A DNA stretch of 64,000 bases, from NCBI RefSeq assembly GCF_003143555.1, contig NZ_CP029347.1, positions 682,001 to 746,000 on the forward strand, in the 5' to 3' direction. Shown in pieces: positions 51,486 through 60,476 of this stretch. A model generated the notes under the pieces. The model had not been told where the DNA came from, searched no databases, and saw only the letters and a program-made list of their open reading frames with translations. Position numbers and translations under genes: made by a program. Every line of letters begins with the position of its first letter. Positions within the stretch are counted from its first letter, which is position 1. The DNA comes from Saliniradius amylolyticus. GTDB taxonomy: Bacteria > Pseudomonadota > Gammaproteobacteria > Enterobacterales > Alteromonadaceae.

Positions 51486-52277
51486 GTGCGTTGGGTATTA
51501 TTTGTTTTAATACTGGCTGCGTCGGTTGCTCACGCAAAGCAGTTGGTCGTGGCCTTTGGACAGGATAAGCCCCCCTTTGTAATAGGGAAAACTCGCACAG
51601 GCCTTGAGGTAGAAATATTTCGTGCCGCATTGAGTGCAAGTGACTATAGGATGGTCATTGTACACATGCCCAACAACAGGTTGCACAGGGCTGTGCAGAA
51701 TATGCCGAATATTGACGCGGTTGCGTCGGTGTCAAAAACGGTGGAGTCTAAGAACTTTGTCGAGAAGTTCATTTACTTTCACAACTATGCGATTTCAAAA
51801 AAGCAAGATGGTGTTGTTTTAAACCAGATACCGGATCTTAGAAACTATTCCGTGGTGGCCTGGCAAGAGGCCTACTTAGTGCTTGGCAATCTATTCCGTC
51901 AACATTTCCACCCCCAAAAGAATAAGCATTTCAATAACTATTACCGGGAGCTGGCGAGCCAGAAGAGTCAAAACGCCATGTTTTGGCTCGGACGAGCCCA
52001 GGTCATCCTGGTGGATAAAACGATTTTCCGTTGGTACCGCGAACAGTTGTCTATTTCGATGGATACGGGGGATGAAGTGGTCTATCACGACTTGTTCCCT
52101 GGTAAGACCTGGTATGGCGCTGAGTTTAGGCACCCTGAGGATAAACAGGTTTTTGAAAAAGGTCTTGAAAGTATCAAGTCTTCCGGCTTGTATGATCTGC
52201 TCTATCAAACGTCAACTCAGCTAGACGCTGAAGATTCTCAAGAACTTAACAACAAGCTCACAGATACCACCCCCTAA
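51486..52277 (+). CDS. periplasmic solute-binding protein, family 3-like, stand-alone
   Basis: 263 residues starting with GTG at 51486; AGGACGG is spaced well upstream. Signal peptide RWVLFVLILAASVAHA, then QLVVAFGQDKPPFVIGKTRTGLEVEIF, the opening strand of family 3 binding proteins. Later strands read IDAVASVSKTVESKNFVE and NYAISKKQDGVV. No ABC transporter is near. It belongs to the same group as the protein at 2391-3332, though the two are only distantly alike. Codon use is more AT-rich than neighbours. Confidence 0.7.
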   Translation: MRWVLFVLILAASVAHAKQLVVAFGQDKPPFVIGKTRTGLEVEIFRAALSASDYRMVIVHMPNNRLHRAVQNMPNIDAVASVSKTVESKNFVEKFIYFHNYAISKKQDGVVLNQIPDLRNYSVVAWQEAYLVLGNLFRQHFHPQKNKHFNNYYRELASQKSQNAMFWLGRAQVILVDKTIFRWYREQLSISMDTGDEVVYHDLFPGKTWYGAEFRHPEDKQVFEKGLESIKSSGLYDLLYQTSTQLDAEDSQELNNKLTDTTP

Positions 52278-52301
52278 AGCTTTTTGCATGGACCCATGAA
52301 A

Positions 52302-52338
52302 GTTTTGTGACAACGCCGTGGTGTAACAAAACTGTCAC
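52302..52338 (+). promoter_or_regulatory. Pho-box-like site and 11-base inverted repeat
   Basis: GTGTAAC-AAAA-CTGTCAC (52321-52338) has the 7-4-7 direct-repeat form of a PhoB site; it matches the E. coli phoA box at 13 of 18 bases by my alignment. It overlaps an inverted repeat GTTTTGTGACA (52302-52312) and TGTAACAAAAC (52322-52332), 10 of 11 symmetric. It sits 65 bases before the lipoprotein ATG. A PhoB role is inference. Confidence 0.5.
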
Positions 52339-52402
52339 CATGCTCCGTTAGGCTCTCTCCCGAATTTTTAAATTACGACCAAAATTCAATTTGGAGAGCT
52401 CG

Positions 52403-55237
52403 ATGGAACTTACTTCTTTATTTAAAGCATCAGCAGTCGCCGCCGCTCTGGCCCTGGCTGGCTGTGGTGGTGATATCAATATTAGCGAAGGCGATATTGA
52501 TAACAGTGTGACTAATAACAACACTGGTGGTGACTCTGGTAGTGGCGGTGACACCGGTGGTGATTCTGGCAGCGGCACTGATTCTGCACCCGGTACCAGC
52601 AGTGACTTCTTGTCGGGTCAGGTGTCTGATGCTTTAGGTCAAGACGTTGAAGTTCGTGTATTGTCGGGCCGCTTGACCGCCGACTCTGGTACTTCATCCA
52701 AATCCGCTGGGGTGACTGCGGTTCCGGATAACACGATTACCTTGACCAACGATACGGTATGGGCGTTGGAAGGTCCGGTGTTTGTTGGTAACGATAAAGC
52801 CGACAGCGTCAACCTGGTGATTGAGCCCGGCACGATTATTTTTGGTCGTACCGGTGCTGATTACATGGTAGTCAGCCGTGATTCCGCCATCACCGCAGAA
52901 GGTACGGCGGAAAACCCAATCATCATGACCTCCTACAACGATGTTCTGGGCGATGAAGTCGGCGCCGGTCAGTGGGGCGGTCTGGTGATTCTGGGTAATG
53001 CGCCCTCAACTAAGTGCCCTCAGGACGGTTCAGATTGTGCTCTGCAAGTTGAAGGCGCCGAAGAAGGTGCCGTATTTGGCGGCACTGACACCGAGGATAC
53101 GTCAGGTACTCTGAAATACGTTGTGGTTAAGTATGCTGGCTTTGAAATCGCACCAGATAACGAACTCAACGGCATTACCTTCGGCGGTGTGGGTGCGGGT
53201 ACCACCGTTGATTATGTTCAGGTGCACTCTAACGCCGATGATGGTGTCGAATTCTTCGGTGGTAACGTCAATGCCAAGCACCTGGTGCTAACGGCGAACC
53301 GTGATGATTCGGTAGACTGGGACAACGGCTATCAAGGTAAGCTGCAGTACGTTTACGTCGAGCACGCCAAGAATAACGGCGAAGGTAACCGCGGCATCGA
53401 AGGCGATGGTGACGGCGGTGATGGTACCAACTTCTCTAATCCTATGGTGTCCAACCTGACCATCATTGGTAACGACTACGACACCGCAGACAAAGACTCA
53501 GAGGGTGTTCTGCTGCGCGACCAGACTGGTGCTCAGATTATGAACATGCTGATCACAGGTTCTGCCGGTATGGGTGAGTGTCTGGAGATGGATACGGACG
53601 AAACGGTACAGGCGAACCTGACCGACGGTGGCCTGACCATCAGCAACTCAGTGATTTCCTGTAATGAACCTTTCAAATTTGAAGACGGTAATGTGGATCT
53701 GAATGACTGGTTTGTGAATCAGCAAGATAACAACCAGCTTATCGCTTACGAAAACCGTGCCAACCTGGGTCTGAATCAGGACGGAACTCTGACGTCCGAG
53801 AGCAGCCTGCTGGAAGCCGGTGGTGACCCGGCGCAGATGATGGATAACTTCTTCGAGTCGAACACCTTCGTGGGTGCGGTTAGCACCAGCGGCAACGACT
53901 GGCGTCAAGGCTGGGCCTTTGGTTTCGGCGGTGGCGAAGTGGGTGTGGTTGAGTCTGCATCAGGCTGCCCGGAAGGAACCACCACCATCACGTCTGTTGA
54001 TGGCAGCACCACCACCTGTCAGGTTTCTGGAAAGATTACCGCTGACTTAACGCTGACCGAAGGCAACCTGTATGCCATTTCGGGTGCAGTATTCGTGGGA
54101 GGTGACAATACCGACAGTGCTACCCTGACCGTTGAACCGGGTGTGACCGTATTTGGTGAGTCGGGTAATGACTACCTGGTGGTGAGTCGTGGCTCCAAAC
54201 TGGAAGCCAATGGTATGGCCGATAAGCCCATCACCTTTACGTCTCGTCAGCATGTTGTCAGTGGTCTGGCTGCCGGTGAGGCAGGTCAGTGGGGCGGTAT
54301 GATCCTGCTGGGTAATGCGCCTTCTACGAAGTGCCCTCAGGATGGCTCTGCCTGTTCACTGCAGGTTGAAGGTGCTCAGGAAGGTGCCGTATTTGGTGGT
54401 ACTGACACCGAAGATAACTCCGGTACGCTGCGCTATGTTCGCGTGATGCACGGTGGTTTCGAAATCGCGCCTGATAATGAGTTAAATGGTATTACTTTCG
54501 GCGGTGTGGGTTCAGGTACTACGGTTGAGTATCTGCAGGTACACAAAAACGCCGACGATGGTGTTGAGTTCTTTGGCGGTAACGTACAGGCCAAATATCT
54601 GGTTCTGACCGGTATCCGTGACGACTCGGTAGACTGGGATAACGGCTTTAAAGGCAAGATGCAGTACGTGCTGGTTAAGCACGATGCCAATGACGGCGAA
54701 GCCAACCGCGGTATTGAGGGTGACGGCGATGGCGGTGATGGCACCGACTTCTCTAACCCCATCGTGGCGAATATGACCATCATTGGTAACGCTTACGACT
54801 CGGCAGACAAAGACTCAGAGGGTGTACTGTTGCGTGACCAGACCAACGCTCAACTGTACAACTTCGTTGTTACTGGCCCTGCAGGCATGGGTGAGTGTTT
54901 TGAAGCTGACCTGAGCGACGGCGATACCACGCTGGAGCAAAACATGGACGGCACTCGCAGCCCGCAAATGGTGTTCCAAAACTCGGTACTGGCCTGTTCT
55001 GAGACCATTAAGAACTCTGGCGACTTCGACCAACAGGCCTGGTTCACCGGTCAGGAAGGCAACAGCCTGCTGACAGAGTCGGATGCCGTTGTAAATGGTA
55101 TTTACACTACTGATAGCACCACTCCTGCTGACGTCAACGCTGTTGATAGCTTCTTCGACACCGTCGACTTCATCGGTGCAGTGAAAGACGCTGACAATGA
55201 CTGGACAGCAGACTGGACAGTTGGTCTGCAGGACTAA
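52403..55237 (+). CDS. large surface lipoprotein with two tandem beta-helix-like domains
   Basis: 944 residues from the ATG at 52403 (GGAGAG upstream). A lipobox LALAGC makes the Cys the lipid anchor. A Gly/Ser/Asp/Asn-rich linker (about 30-65) precedes two homologous units, about 108-500 and 544-944. Each repeats in order: QWGGLVILGNAPSTKCPQDG, VEGAEEGAVFGGTDTED, ELNGITFGGVGAGTT, DDGVEFFGGN and NRGIEGDGDGGDG, consistent with right-handed parallel beta-helix coils with acidic, possibly calcium-binding turns. Cys pairs (STKCPQDGSDC, MGEC, ISC) are kept in both. A TonB receptor gene follows 117 bases later; the pair could capture and import one nutrient. Confidence 0.8.
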   Translation: MELTSLFKASAVAAALALAGCGGDINISEGDIDNSVTNNNTGGDSGSGGDTGGDSGSGTDSAPGTSSDFLSGQVSDALGQDVEVRVLSGRLTADSGTSSKSAGVTAVPDNTITLTNDTVWALEGPVFVGNDKADSVNLVIEPGTIIFGRTGADYMVVSRDSAITAEGTAENPIIMTSYNDVLGDEVGAGQWGGLVILGNAPSTKCPQDGSDCALQVEGAEEGAVFGGTDTEDTSGTLKYVVVKYAGFEIAPDNELNGITFGGVGAGTTVDYVQVHSNADDGVEFFGGNVNAKHLVLTANRDDSVDWDNGYQGKLQYVYVEHAKNNGEGNRGIEGDGDGGDGTNFSNPMVSNLTIIGNDYDTADKDSEGVLLRDQTGAQIMNMLITGSAGMGECLEMDTDETVQANLTDGGLTISNSVISCNEPFKFEDGNVDLNDWFVNQQDNNQLIAYENRANLGLNQDGTLTSESSLLEAGGDPAQMMDNFFESNTFVGAVSTSGNDWRQGWAFGFGGGEVGVVESASGCPEGTTTITSVDGSTTTCQVSGKITADLTLTEGNLYAISGAVFVGGDNTDSATLTVEPGVTVFGESGNDYLVVSRGSKLEANGMADKPITFTSRQHVVSGLAAGEAGQWGGMILLGNAPSTKCPQDGSACSLQVEGAQEGAVFGGTDTEDNSGTLRYVRVMHGGFEIAPDNELNGITFGGVGSGTTVEYLQVHKNADDGVEFFGGNVQAKYLVLTGIRDDSVDWDNGFKGKMQYVLVKHDANDGEANRGIEGDGDGGDGTDFSNPIVANMTIIGNAYDSADKDSEGVLLRDQTNAQLYNFVVTGPAGMGECFEADLSDGDTTLEQNMDGTRSPQMVFQNSVLACSETIKNSGDFDQQAWFTGQEGNSLLTESDAVVNGIYTTDSTTPADVNAVDSFFDTVDFIGAVKDADNDWTADWTVGLQD

Positions 55238-55261
55238 CGCCGACTGAGTAACCAGCATAAG

Positions 55262-55298
55262 GCAAGTACGTTGCATCTGTGGCGTACTTGCTTTCATT
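55262..55298 (+). terminator. hairpin between lipoprotein and receptor genes
   Basis: GCAAGTACG (55262-55270) and CGTACTTGC (55283-55291) around a 12-base loop, then a T-rich stretch. It may lower transcription of the receptor relative to the lipoprotein. Confidence 0.6.
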
Positions 55299-55354
55299 TA
55301 TGCACCTGGCGTATCACGCGCCGATTAAGAAACGCTATCGAATGAGGTTGAGAT

Positions 55355-58006
55355 ATGAAAAGGCCTGCTAACAGGTTCCTTCTGAAACCACTGAATCTGG
55401 CTGTGATCGCAGGACTGTGCGTTCCAGCAGCGACCGCCTTAGCCCAGTCTGAGGAAGATAAAGTCATCGAAGAGGTTGTCGCTACCGGCACTCGTCTGAA
55501 AGGCACTGCGTCAGCGGTGATGCAAGAGCGTAAAAACCAGGCCTTTGTGGCCGACATTATGGGCGCCGAACAAATTTCTCGCACCGGTGACGGTGATGCC
55601 GCCTCGGCGCTGCGTCGTGTGACCGGCCTGACGCTGGTGGATGGTAAGTTTATTTATGTCCGTGGCCTGGGTGAGCGCTACTCGAGTACCCAGCTCAATG
55701 GTGCCAGTGTGCCAAGCCCCGATCCGACCCGAAATGTTATCCCACTCGACTTGTTCCCGGCTGATATTATCGAGAGTCTGTCGGTGCAAAAATCGTTCTC
55801 TCCGTCCATGCCCGCTTCTTTTGGTGGCGGTAATGTGGATGTCCGCCTGAAGTCGATTCCGACCGAATCAGTGCTGAACTTCTCGCTTAGCACCGGTTAC
55901 AACTCCGAAAACTCCGATAATGGCCTGACTTACAATGGCGGTGACGATGACTGGCTGGGCAAAGATGACGGTACCCGTGCCGCTCCCGAGGCCATTTTAG
56001 AGCGCTGGGAGTCGAAAGACTTTTTGGACAATCTCGACCAGGCCACTGCGTTGGATTTGTTCTCGCAGGTGAAGCGCAGCTATGGCCCTAAAGAAGACAG
56101 CATTGGCCCGGATGCCGGCTTTAGTCTTACCGCCGGTGACAGCGTGGACTTGACCGACAAATGGCGTGTCGGTTACCTGTTAACCTCGGCCTATGACTCT
56201 GAAACGGAGGTGTCGCAAGAATACGAGCTGCAGCAAGCAGACAGAGTGCAGGACGACATCATCATTTCTCGCTTCTTCGATGAGATTAACACCACCGAGC
56301 GCACCGTGCAGTGGTCCACATTGCTGAACCTGGGTATCGACTATGACCGCAAGCACCGTATCGATTACAGCTTGATCGTACTGAACGACACCAAGGACGA
56401 GATCAGTGAAAAGTTCGGCCACACCGAGAATCTCAGCGTGTCTGAAGGTGTGCGTATTCGGGATATGGAAGTACAGTACGAGGAACGGACGCTGTACACC
56501 AATCAGTTTAAGGGGATGCATACGTTCCCTGAGCTGAACTTTGCCGGGCTGGACTGGTATTACTCGCTGGGCCGCTCTGTGCGTTATGCGCCGGGTAGCA
56601 TGGAAGCGCGGTTTATTATTGAGGACCAGGATCAGGATGGCCTGTTTGGGGGCTCAGACCCTATCTCTCTGATCGATGCCCAGACCGCCGGACGTTACTC
56701 GTTCCAGAACCTGCATGATCGGGTCGAGAACTATGGTTATAACTTCAACTACCCGATGACCCTGGGGCGCTGGGAAACCGAGTTTAAGTTTGGGGCTGAT
56801 TTTGTCACCAAGACGCGTACCGCCGAAAACCGTCGTTTCGACGTCAATACTCTGGCCTTTGCCAATCGTGAAGATTTACTGGGGGATAATTTCGGCGACA
56901 TCCTGAGTGACGATGTACTGGCCAACGGCGAGTTTAACGACAACCGCCCCATTATTCGCGATACCACCATTGCCGGGGATGATTATGTGGCCGGGCAAAA
57001 GCTGGACGCTTACTACTTCGAAGCGGATTTCTTCTTCGATAATAAGTGGCGCTTTACCGGCGGTGTGCGTTGGGAGGACTTCCGTCAGGTCGTCGCCCCC
57101 TTTGACCCGCGCAGCAACCAGATCGATATCGACGATGAAGCGGATCGCTCACAGCTGGCCTTCGAGGAAGATGCCTTCTACCCGGCCTTAGCGCTAACCT
57201 ACTTCCTCAATGACGATATGCAGCTGCGTGCCAGTGTTGGTGAAACCGTTGTGCGGCCCGATCTTCGGGAAGTGTCCTCGGCCACCTATATCGATCCCCT
57301 GACCGAATTTCCCATCGCCGGGACACCCGGTCTGAAAACCACGGACATCGTTAACTATGATCTGCGTTGGGAATGGTACCGTGAAGCGGGCAATAACCTG
57401 TCGGTGGCGTTATTCTACAAAGATATGACCTCACCCATTGAGTCGGTGCAGTCGCCGGCGCAGGATGGTCCGCCGCTGATTCGGATCGCTAATGCCGAAT
57501 CCGGTGAAGTGCTGGGTGTGGAAGTGGAATTCCTACAGGGCTTGGAGATCTTCGGAGACGGTATCTGGGATAACCTGTTTACCTCGGGCAACATCACCAT
57601 CAGTGACTCTGAGATTGTACTGGATCGCCAGAATATCGTTGAGCAAACCGGTGTATCGACAGCGATCACTAATACCACTCGCCGTTTGACCGGTCACTCC
57701 GAGTATGTGGTGAACCTACAGCTTGGTTATGACTCCGACAACGGTGAACACTCCGCCTCCTTGGTATACAACGTGTTTGGCGAGCGTATCCTAATCCCGG
57801 GTATCGATGGTTTTGACGATAATTATGAAAAGCCATTCCACTCGCTGGATACGGTGTACAAGTACTATCCGGACTTCAACACCACGATTACCCTGAAGCT
57901 CAAGAACATTTTGGGTGAGGAAAAGGAAATCGAGTTTGAAGACACGCTGCTGCGCTCTGAAACCAAGGGCACGGAAATTAGCTTGTCGTATAAGTACAAT
58001 TTCTAG
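55355..58006 (+). CDS. TonB-dependent receptor paired with the double beta-helix lipoprotein
   Basis: 883 residues; GAGGTTGAG precedes the ATG. Signal peptide to ALAQS. TonB-box region IEEVVATGTRLKGT, and a plug with the unusually conserved GLGERYSSTQLNGASVPSPD and RNVIPLDLFPADIIESLSVQK, which defines a distinct group of receptors. The barrel ends EISLSYKYNF. In related bacteria this receptor type is commonly next to a secreted or lipid-anchored protein of the kind encoded upstream. Nutrient unknown; the Pho-box-like site suggests a phosphorus compound. Confidence 0.9.
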   Translation: MKRPANRFLLKPLNLAVIAGLCVPAATALAQSEEDKVIEEVVATGTRLKGTASAVMQERKNQAFVADIMGAEQISRTGDGDAASALRRVTGLTLVDGKFIYVRGLGERYSSTQLNGASVPSPDPTRNVIPLDLFPADIIESLSVQKSFSPSMPASFGGGNVDVRLKSIPTESVLNFSLSTGYNSENSDNGLTYNGGDDDWLGKDDGTRAAPEAILERWESKDFLDNLDQATALDLFSQVKRSYGPKEDSIGPDAGFSLTAGDSVDLTDKWRVGYLLTSAYDSETEVSQEYELQQADRVQDDIIISRFFDEINTTERTVQWSTLLNLGIDYDRKHRIDYSLIVLNDTKDEISEKFGHTENLSVSEGVRIRDMEVQYEERTLYTNQFKGMHTFPELNFAGLDWYYSLGRSVRYAPGSMEARFIIEDQDQDGLFGGSDPISLIDAQTAGRYSFQNLHDRVENYGYNFNYPMTLGRWETEFKFGADFVTKTRTAENRRFDVNTLAFANREDLLGDNFGDILSDDVLANGEFNDNRPIIRDTTIAGDDYVAGQKLDAYYFEADFFFDNKWRFTGGVRWEDFRQVVAPFDPRSNQIDIDDEADRSQLAFEEDAFYPALALTYFLNDDMQLRASVGETVVRPDLREVSSATYIDPLTEFPIAGTPGLKTTDIVNYDLRWEWYREAGNNLSVALFYKDMTSPIESVQSPAQDGPPLIRIANAESGEVLGVEVEFLQGLEIFGDGIWDNLFTSGNITISDSEIVLDRQNIVEQTGVSTAITNTTRRLTGHSEYVVNLQLGYDSDNGEHSASLVYNVFGERILIPGIDGFDDNYEKPFHSLDTVYKYYPDFNTTITLKLKNILGEEKEIEFEDTLLRSETKGTEISLSYKYNF

Positions 58007-58027
58007 TCAGTACTTACTATCTATGAA

Positions 58028-58057
58028 AAGGCCGGTCCCAGAGACCGGCTTATTTTT
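58028..58057 (+). terminator. terminator of the receptor gene
   Basis: GCCGGTC (58031-58037), loop, GACCGGC (58043-58049), then a T run. Follows the receptor stop by about 20 bases. Confidence 0.85.
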
Positions 58058-58116
58058 GCGTGAAACACTCAGCCTTACTAGCAGGTGATCTCGGTGGTCG
58101 GATTGCGTTAGATATC

Positions 58117-58151
58117 GTCATACCAGCGTAAGCAGGTATCCATTGGTTAAG
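58117..58151. repeat. solo end of a MITE-like repeat
   Basis: GTCATACCAGCGTAAGCAGG followed by TATCCATTGGTTAAG matches the left end of the repeats at 38563 and 38716 (about 25 of 35 positions, by eye). No right end is seen. It lies just beyond the stop of the sugar dehydrogenase gene. Confidence 0.45.
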
Positions 58152-58157
58152 TCCGGC

Positions 58158-59282
58158 TTAGTTCTCCGCTCGACTCACTCTCAGCAGGCGGCCTTGCTTA
58201 TCGTCGGTGAGTAAGTAGAGTTCCCCCTGATGACCAATATCAATATCCCGGAGCCGCTCGCCGATTTCGGAAAATAAACTCTCCTGAGACGTCATCTCCA
58301 GCCCGTCCAGTCGCACTCGGCGAACCTCTTTGTATTTTAGTGCGGTGGAGAGCAGGTCACCGGTGAGTTCGGGAAACATCTCGCCGTAATAAATCACCAA
58401 AGAGGAGGGCGCAATGGATGGTGTCCAGTCCACAAAGGGCTGTTCCATACCCGGGTACTCGGTGTGTGGGGTGATCTGGGCACCGGAATAATCAACCCCA
58501 TAAGTAATCACCGGCCAGCCATAATTGTTACCCGCTTCAATGATGTTAATCTCATCGCCGCCCTTTGGCCCATGTTCGTTGGAAAATAGCGTCTTACGTT
58601 TTGGATCCCAGGCCATGCCCTGAGGGTTGCGATGACCGATACTGTAAATCTCTTTTAAACTGTTTTCTGCAGGCCACGAGGGGTTGTCGCTCGGTACGCT
58701 GCCATCGTCATTCAGACGGATAAGCTTGCCGAAATGGTTGTTGGTCTTCTGGGCTTGTTCCCGAAAGTCGAAGCCATCGCCCATGGAGAACACCAGGCTG
58801 TTGTCGGGTAGAAACGCCATGCGGCCGCCGTAATGCACCGGTGTGTCTTTGGCGGGCTGTGAGGTAAAAAGAATCTGGATGTCAGCCAGCTTGTCGTCGT
58901 CCAGTTGTGCTCGAATCAGTCGAAGATGATTGGCGTCATCGTTGCCATGGGCATAACTTAGGTATAGCCAGCCATTGTTGGCATAATCGGGGTGCAGACG
59001 AACATCCATTAGTCCCCCCTGGCTTTTAAAAAATACCGGTGGAATATTGTGTATCTGGGTCTTGGCACCGCGGGTGCTTACCCGATATAGCTGACCACTT
59101 TTTTCAGTGATCAATAGATCGCCATCGGGCAGTTGCTCGACGGCCCAGGGATAGTGGAAATTCGTCGCCACCTCGATGATGGAATAGGCTGTAAAGTTGG
59201 CCCCGGGCGCACCTTGAGCCAGTCCCCCCGACGTCATCAACACGCTACATATCGCGGTAGCTCGGGTTAGGCAACGAATCAT
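58158..59282 (-). CDS. PQQ-dependent aldose sugar dehydrogenase-like protein (YliI/Asd type)
   Basis: 374 residues. Signal peptide to GGLAQG; a six-bladed propeller with the family motifs FHYPWAVEQLPDGDLLITEKSG, HYGGRMAFLPDNSLVFSMGDG, NPQGMAWDP and SNEHGPKGGDEINII. Conserved His and the HGPKGGDE loop contact PQQ and Ca2+ in soluble aldose dehydrogenases. It oxidises sugars in the periplasm and passes electrons on; the cofactor must be made elsewhere or scavenged. AAGGAGGTAGC gives an ideal ribosome site. Confidence 0.85.
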   Translation of the reverse strand: MIRCLTRATAICSVLMTSGGLAQGAPGANFTAYSIIEVATNFHYPWAVEQLPDGDLLITEKSGQLYRVSTRGAKTQIHNIPPVFFKSQGGLMDVRLHPDYANNGWLYLSYAHGNDDANHLRLIRAQLDDDKLADIQILFTSQPAKDTPVHYGGRMAFLPDNSLVFSMGDGFDFREQAQKTNNHFGKLIRLNDDGSVPSDNPSWPAENSLKEIYSIGHRNPQGMAWDPKRKTLFSNEHGPKGGDEINIIEAGNNYGWPVITYGVDYSGAQITPHTEYPGMEQPFVDWTPSIAPSSLVIYYGEMFPELTGDLLSTALKYKEVRRVRLDGLEMTSQESLFSEIGERLRDIDIGHQGELYLLTDDKQGRLLRVSRAEN

Positions 59283-59374
59283 GCTACCTCCTTAACAGAG
59301 TAAAAAATGTTATTTCTTAAACACTTGTGTAAGATGATGCTAGTATTTTAGCAGGTATCGGCGTTGGGGGCGCA

Positions 59375-59812
59375 ATGGGGAAGTTGGTTCGGTTCATTAT
59401 AGCGGCATTGGTGTGTTTTACCCTTGCCAGTATCGCGCACACGCAGTTTGTTTTGGCGGAAATGGCCTCGGTTGATGTCACGATCCAGTGGTCAGAGCGC
59501 CTGCAAATGACGTTCAAGGACTGGCTGGGCCTGCTGCCTACCTATGGAATCATCATCGGTCTCGGCCTGTTATTGGCATTTTTGGTTGCGGGTGGAATTG
59601 AGAAAGCAACCAGACCCATGCCAGCGGCTTTCTATGGCCTGGCGGGGTTTGTGGCGTTATTGGCAATTCATGCCGCGATGCAACCCATTATGGGCATTAC
59701 CCTGATTGCTGGCGCAAGAACACTGGCGGGGTTGCTTACTCAGGCTGTTGCCGGTTTTGTGGGCGGTTGGCTGTTTGTGCAAATGCGTCCAGCGCCACGG
59801 CGCTGGTTTTAA
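59375..59812 (+). CDS. small integral membrane protein of unknown function
   Basis: 145 residues, with about four membrane segments: one near the N-terminus (FIIAALVCFTLASIA) and three between residues 52 and 135 (LPTYGIIIGLGLLLAFLVAG, YGLAGFVALLAIHAAM and LLTQAVAGFVGGWLFV). I do not recognise a family. A short periplasmic loop with WSERLQMTFKDW sits between the first two. It is divergent from the sugar dehydrogenase. Confidence 0.6.
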   Translation: MGKLVRFIIAALVCFTLASIAHTQFVLAEMASVDVTIQWSERLQMTFKDWLGLLPTYGIIIGLGLLLAFLVAGGIEKATRPMPAAFYGLAGFVALLAIHAAMQPIMGITLIAGARTLAGLLTQAVAGFVGGWLFVQMRPAPRRWF

Positions 59813-59940
59813 CTCCTTTACGAAATTAATTCTTCATTGCCACCGTCTCAGACTGGCGTCTGCCGTACGTTGGCAATGCCCTTACTCCCTAACTGAGTCG
59901 TACCTGCTCGTATGCAGCAATGATAGAAGAGCCCATAATG

Positions 59941-60261
59941 CTAACCCTCCTCAGATGCTTGTTTTACCTTCTCGATATCGGTTTGCTTTATGTGCTTACT
60001 GCAAAGCTGGTGATAAATCGGCTTTAGCACCAATGGGTAGCATAGTAGTGCAACGATGACCCCAAAAATGGCTCGCCAGTCTTCGGCCACCCGATACAGG
60101 CACACAAAGCCACCGATAATCGCCAGTAGTTTGATCAGGTTGAGTGTGAGCCGCTCAATGCCGGTCAGTCGTTGAGCTGCTATCTCGATTACGGCCAAAC
60201 GTTGACGAAAGCTGAGCGATTCCAGCCCGGGGAGTGTACGTGTCGATATGTGGTAACTCAT
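59941..60261 (-). CDS. small membrane protein of unknown function
   Basis: 106 residues with an amphipathic N-terminal helix region (LPGLESLSFRQRLAVIEIAAQRL), two membrane helices (LIKLLAIIGGFVCLY and IFGVIVALLCYPLVL) and a charged C-terminus. No ribosome site is obvious. Family not recognised. It is divergent from the polysaccharide-export gene, with a good promoter for that gene in between. Confidence 0.5.
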   Translation of the reverse strand: MSYHISTRTLPGLESLSFRQRLAVIEIAAQRLTGIERLTLNLIKLLAIIGGFVCLYRVAEDWRAIFGVIVALLCYPLVLKPIYHQLCSKHIKQTDIEKVKQASEEG

Positions 60262-60395
60262 AGTTAGTCACAGAGTCCAATGCAGAGCCGCTTTGAATTC
60301 TAGTACGGCGAAAATGAAAAAGGCGTTTATAGTAGCAATCAAATTAAAAGCTGTCGTCCTATGCGAAGCTCGAATCCGATGGTGTGAAAATCCGA

Positions 60396-60425
60396 TTGTC
60401 CAGCTTCGACAATCTTCGGTAGAAT
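60396..60425 (+). promoter_or_regulatory. promoter of the export cluster
   Basis: TTGTCC (60396-60401), 18 bases, TAGAAT (60420-60425): good -10 and fair -35, with a likely start near 60432 and a leader of about 45 bases to the ATG at 60477. Confidence 0.55.
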
Positions 60426-60476
60426 AACGCGGCTTTAAATGACTGTTTGACGAATAAAAACTGGGCGAATTTTTCA

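Noticed and set aside
52510-52600. Short repeated GGTGA-type units suggesting a CRISPR-like array
   Set aside because: They encode the Gly/Ser/Asp linker of the lipoprotein in frame; there are no equal spacers.
60413-60425. Possible ops/JUMPstart (RfaH) element before the export gene
   Set aside because: Only a partial match to the ops core, and the bases coincide with the -10 of a better promoter, so it would not be in the transcript.
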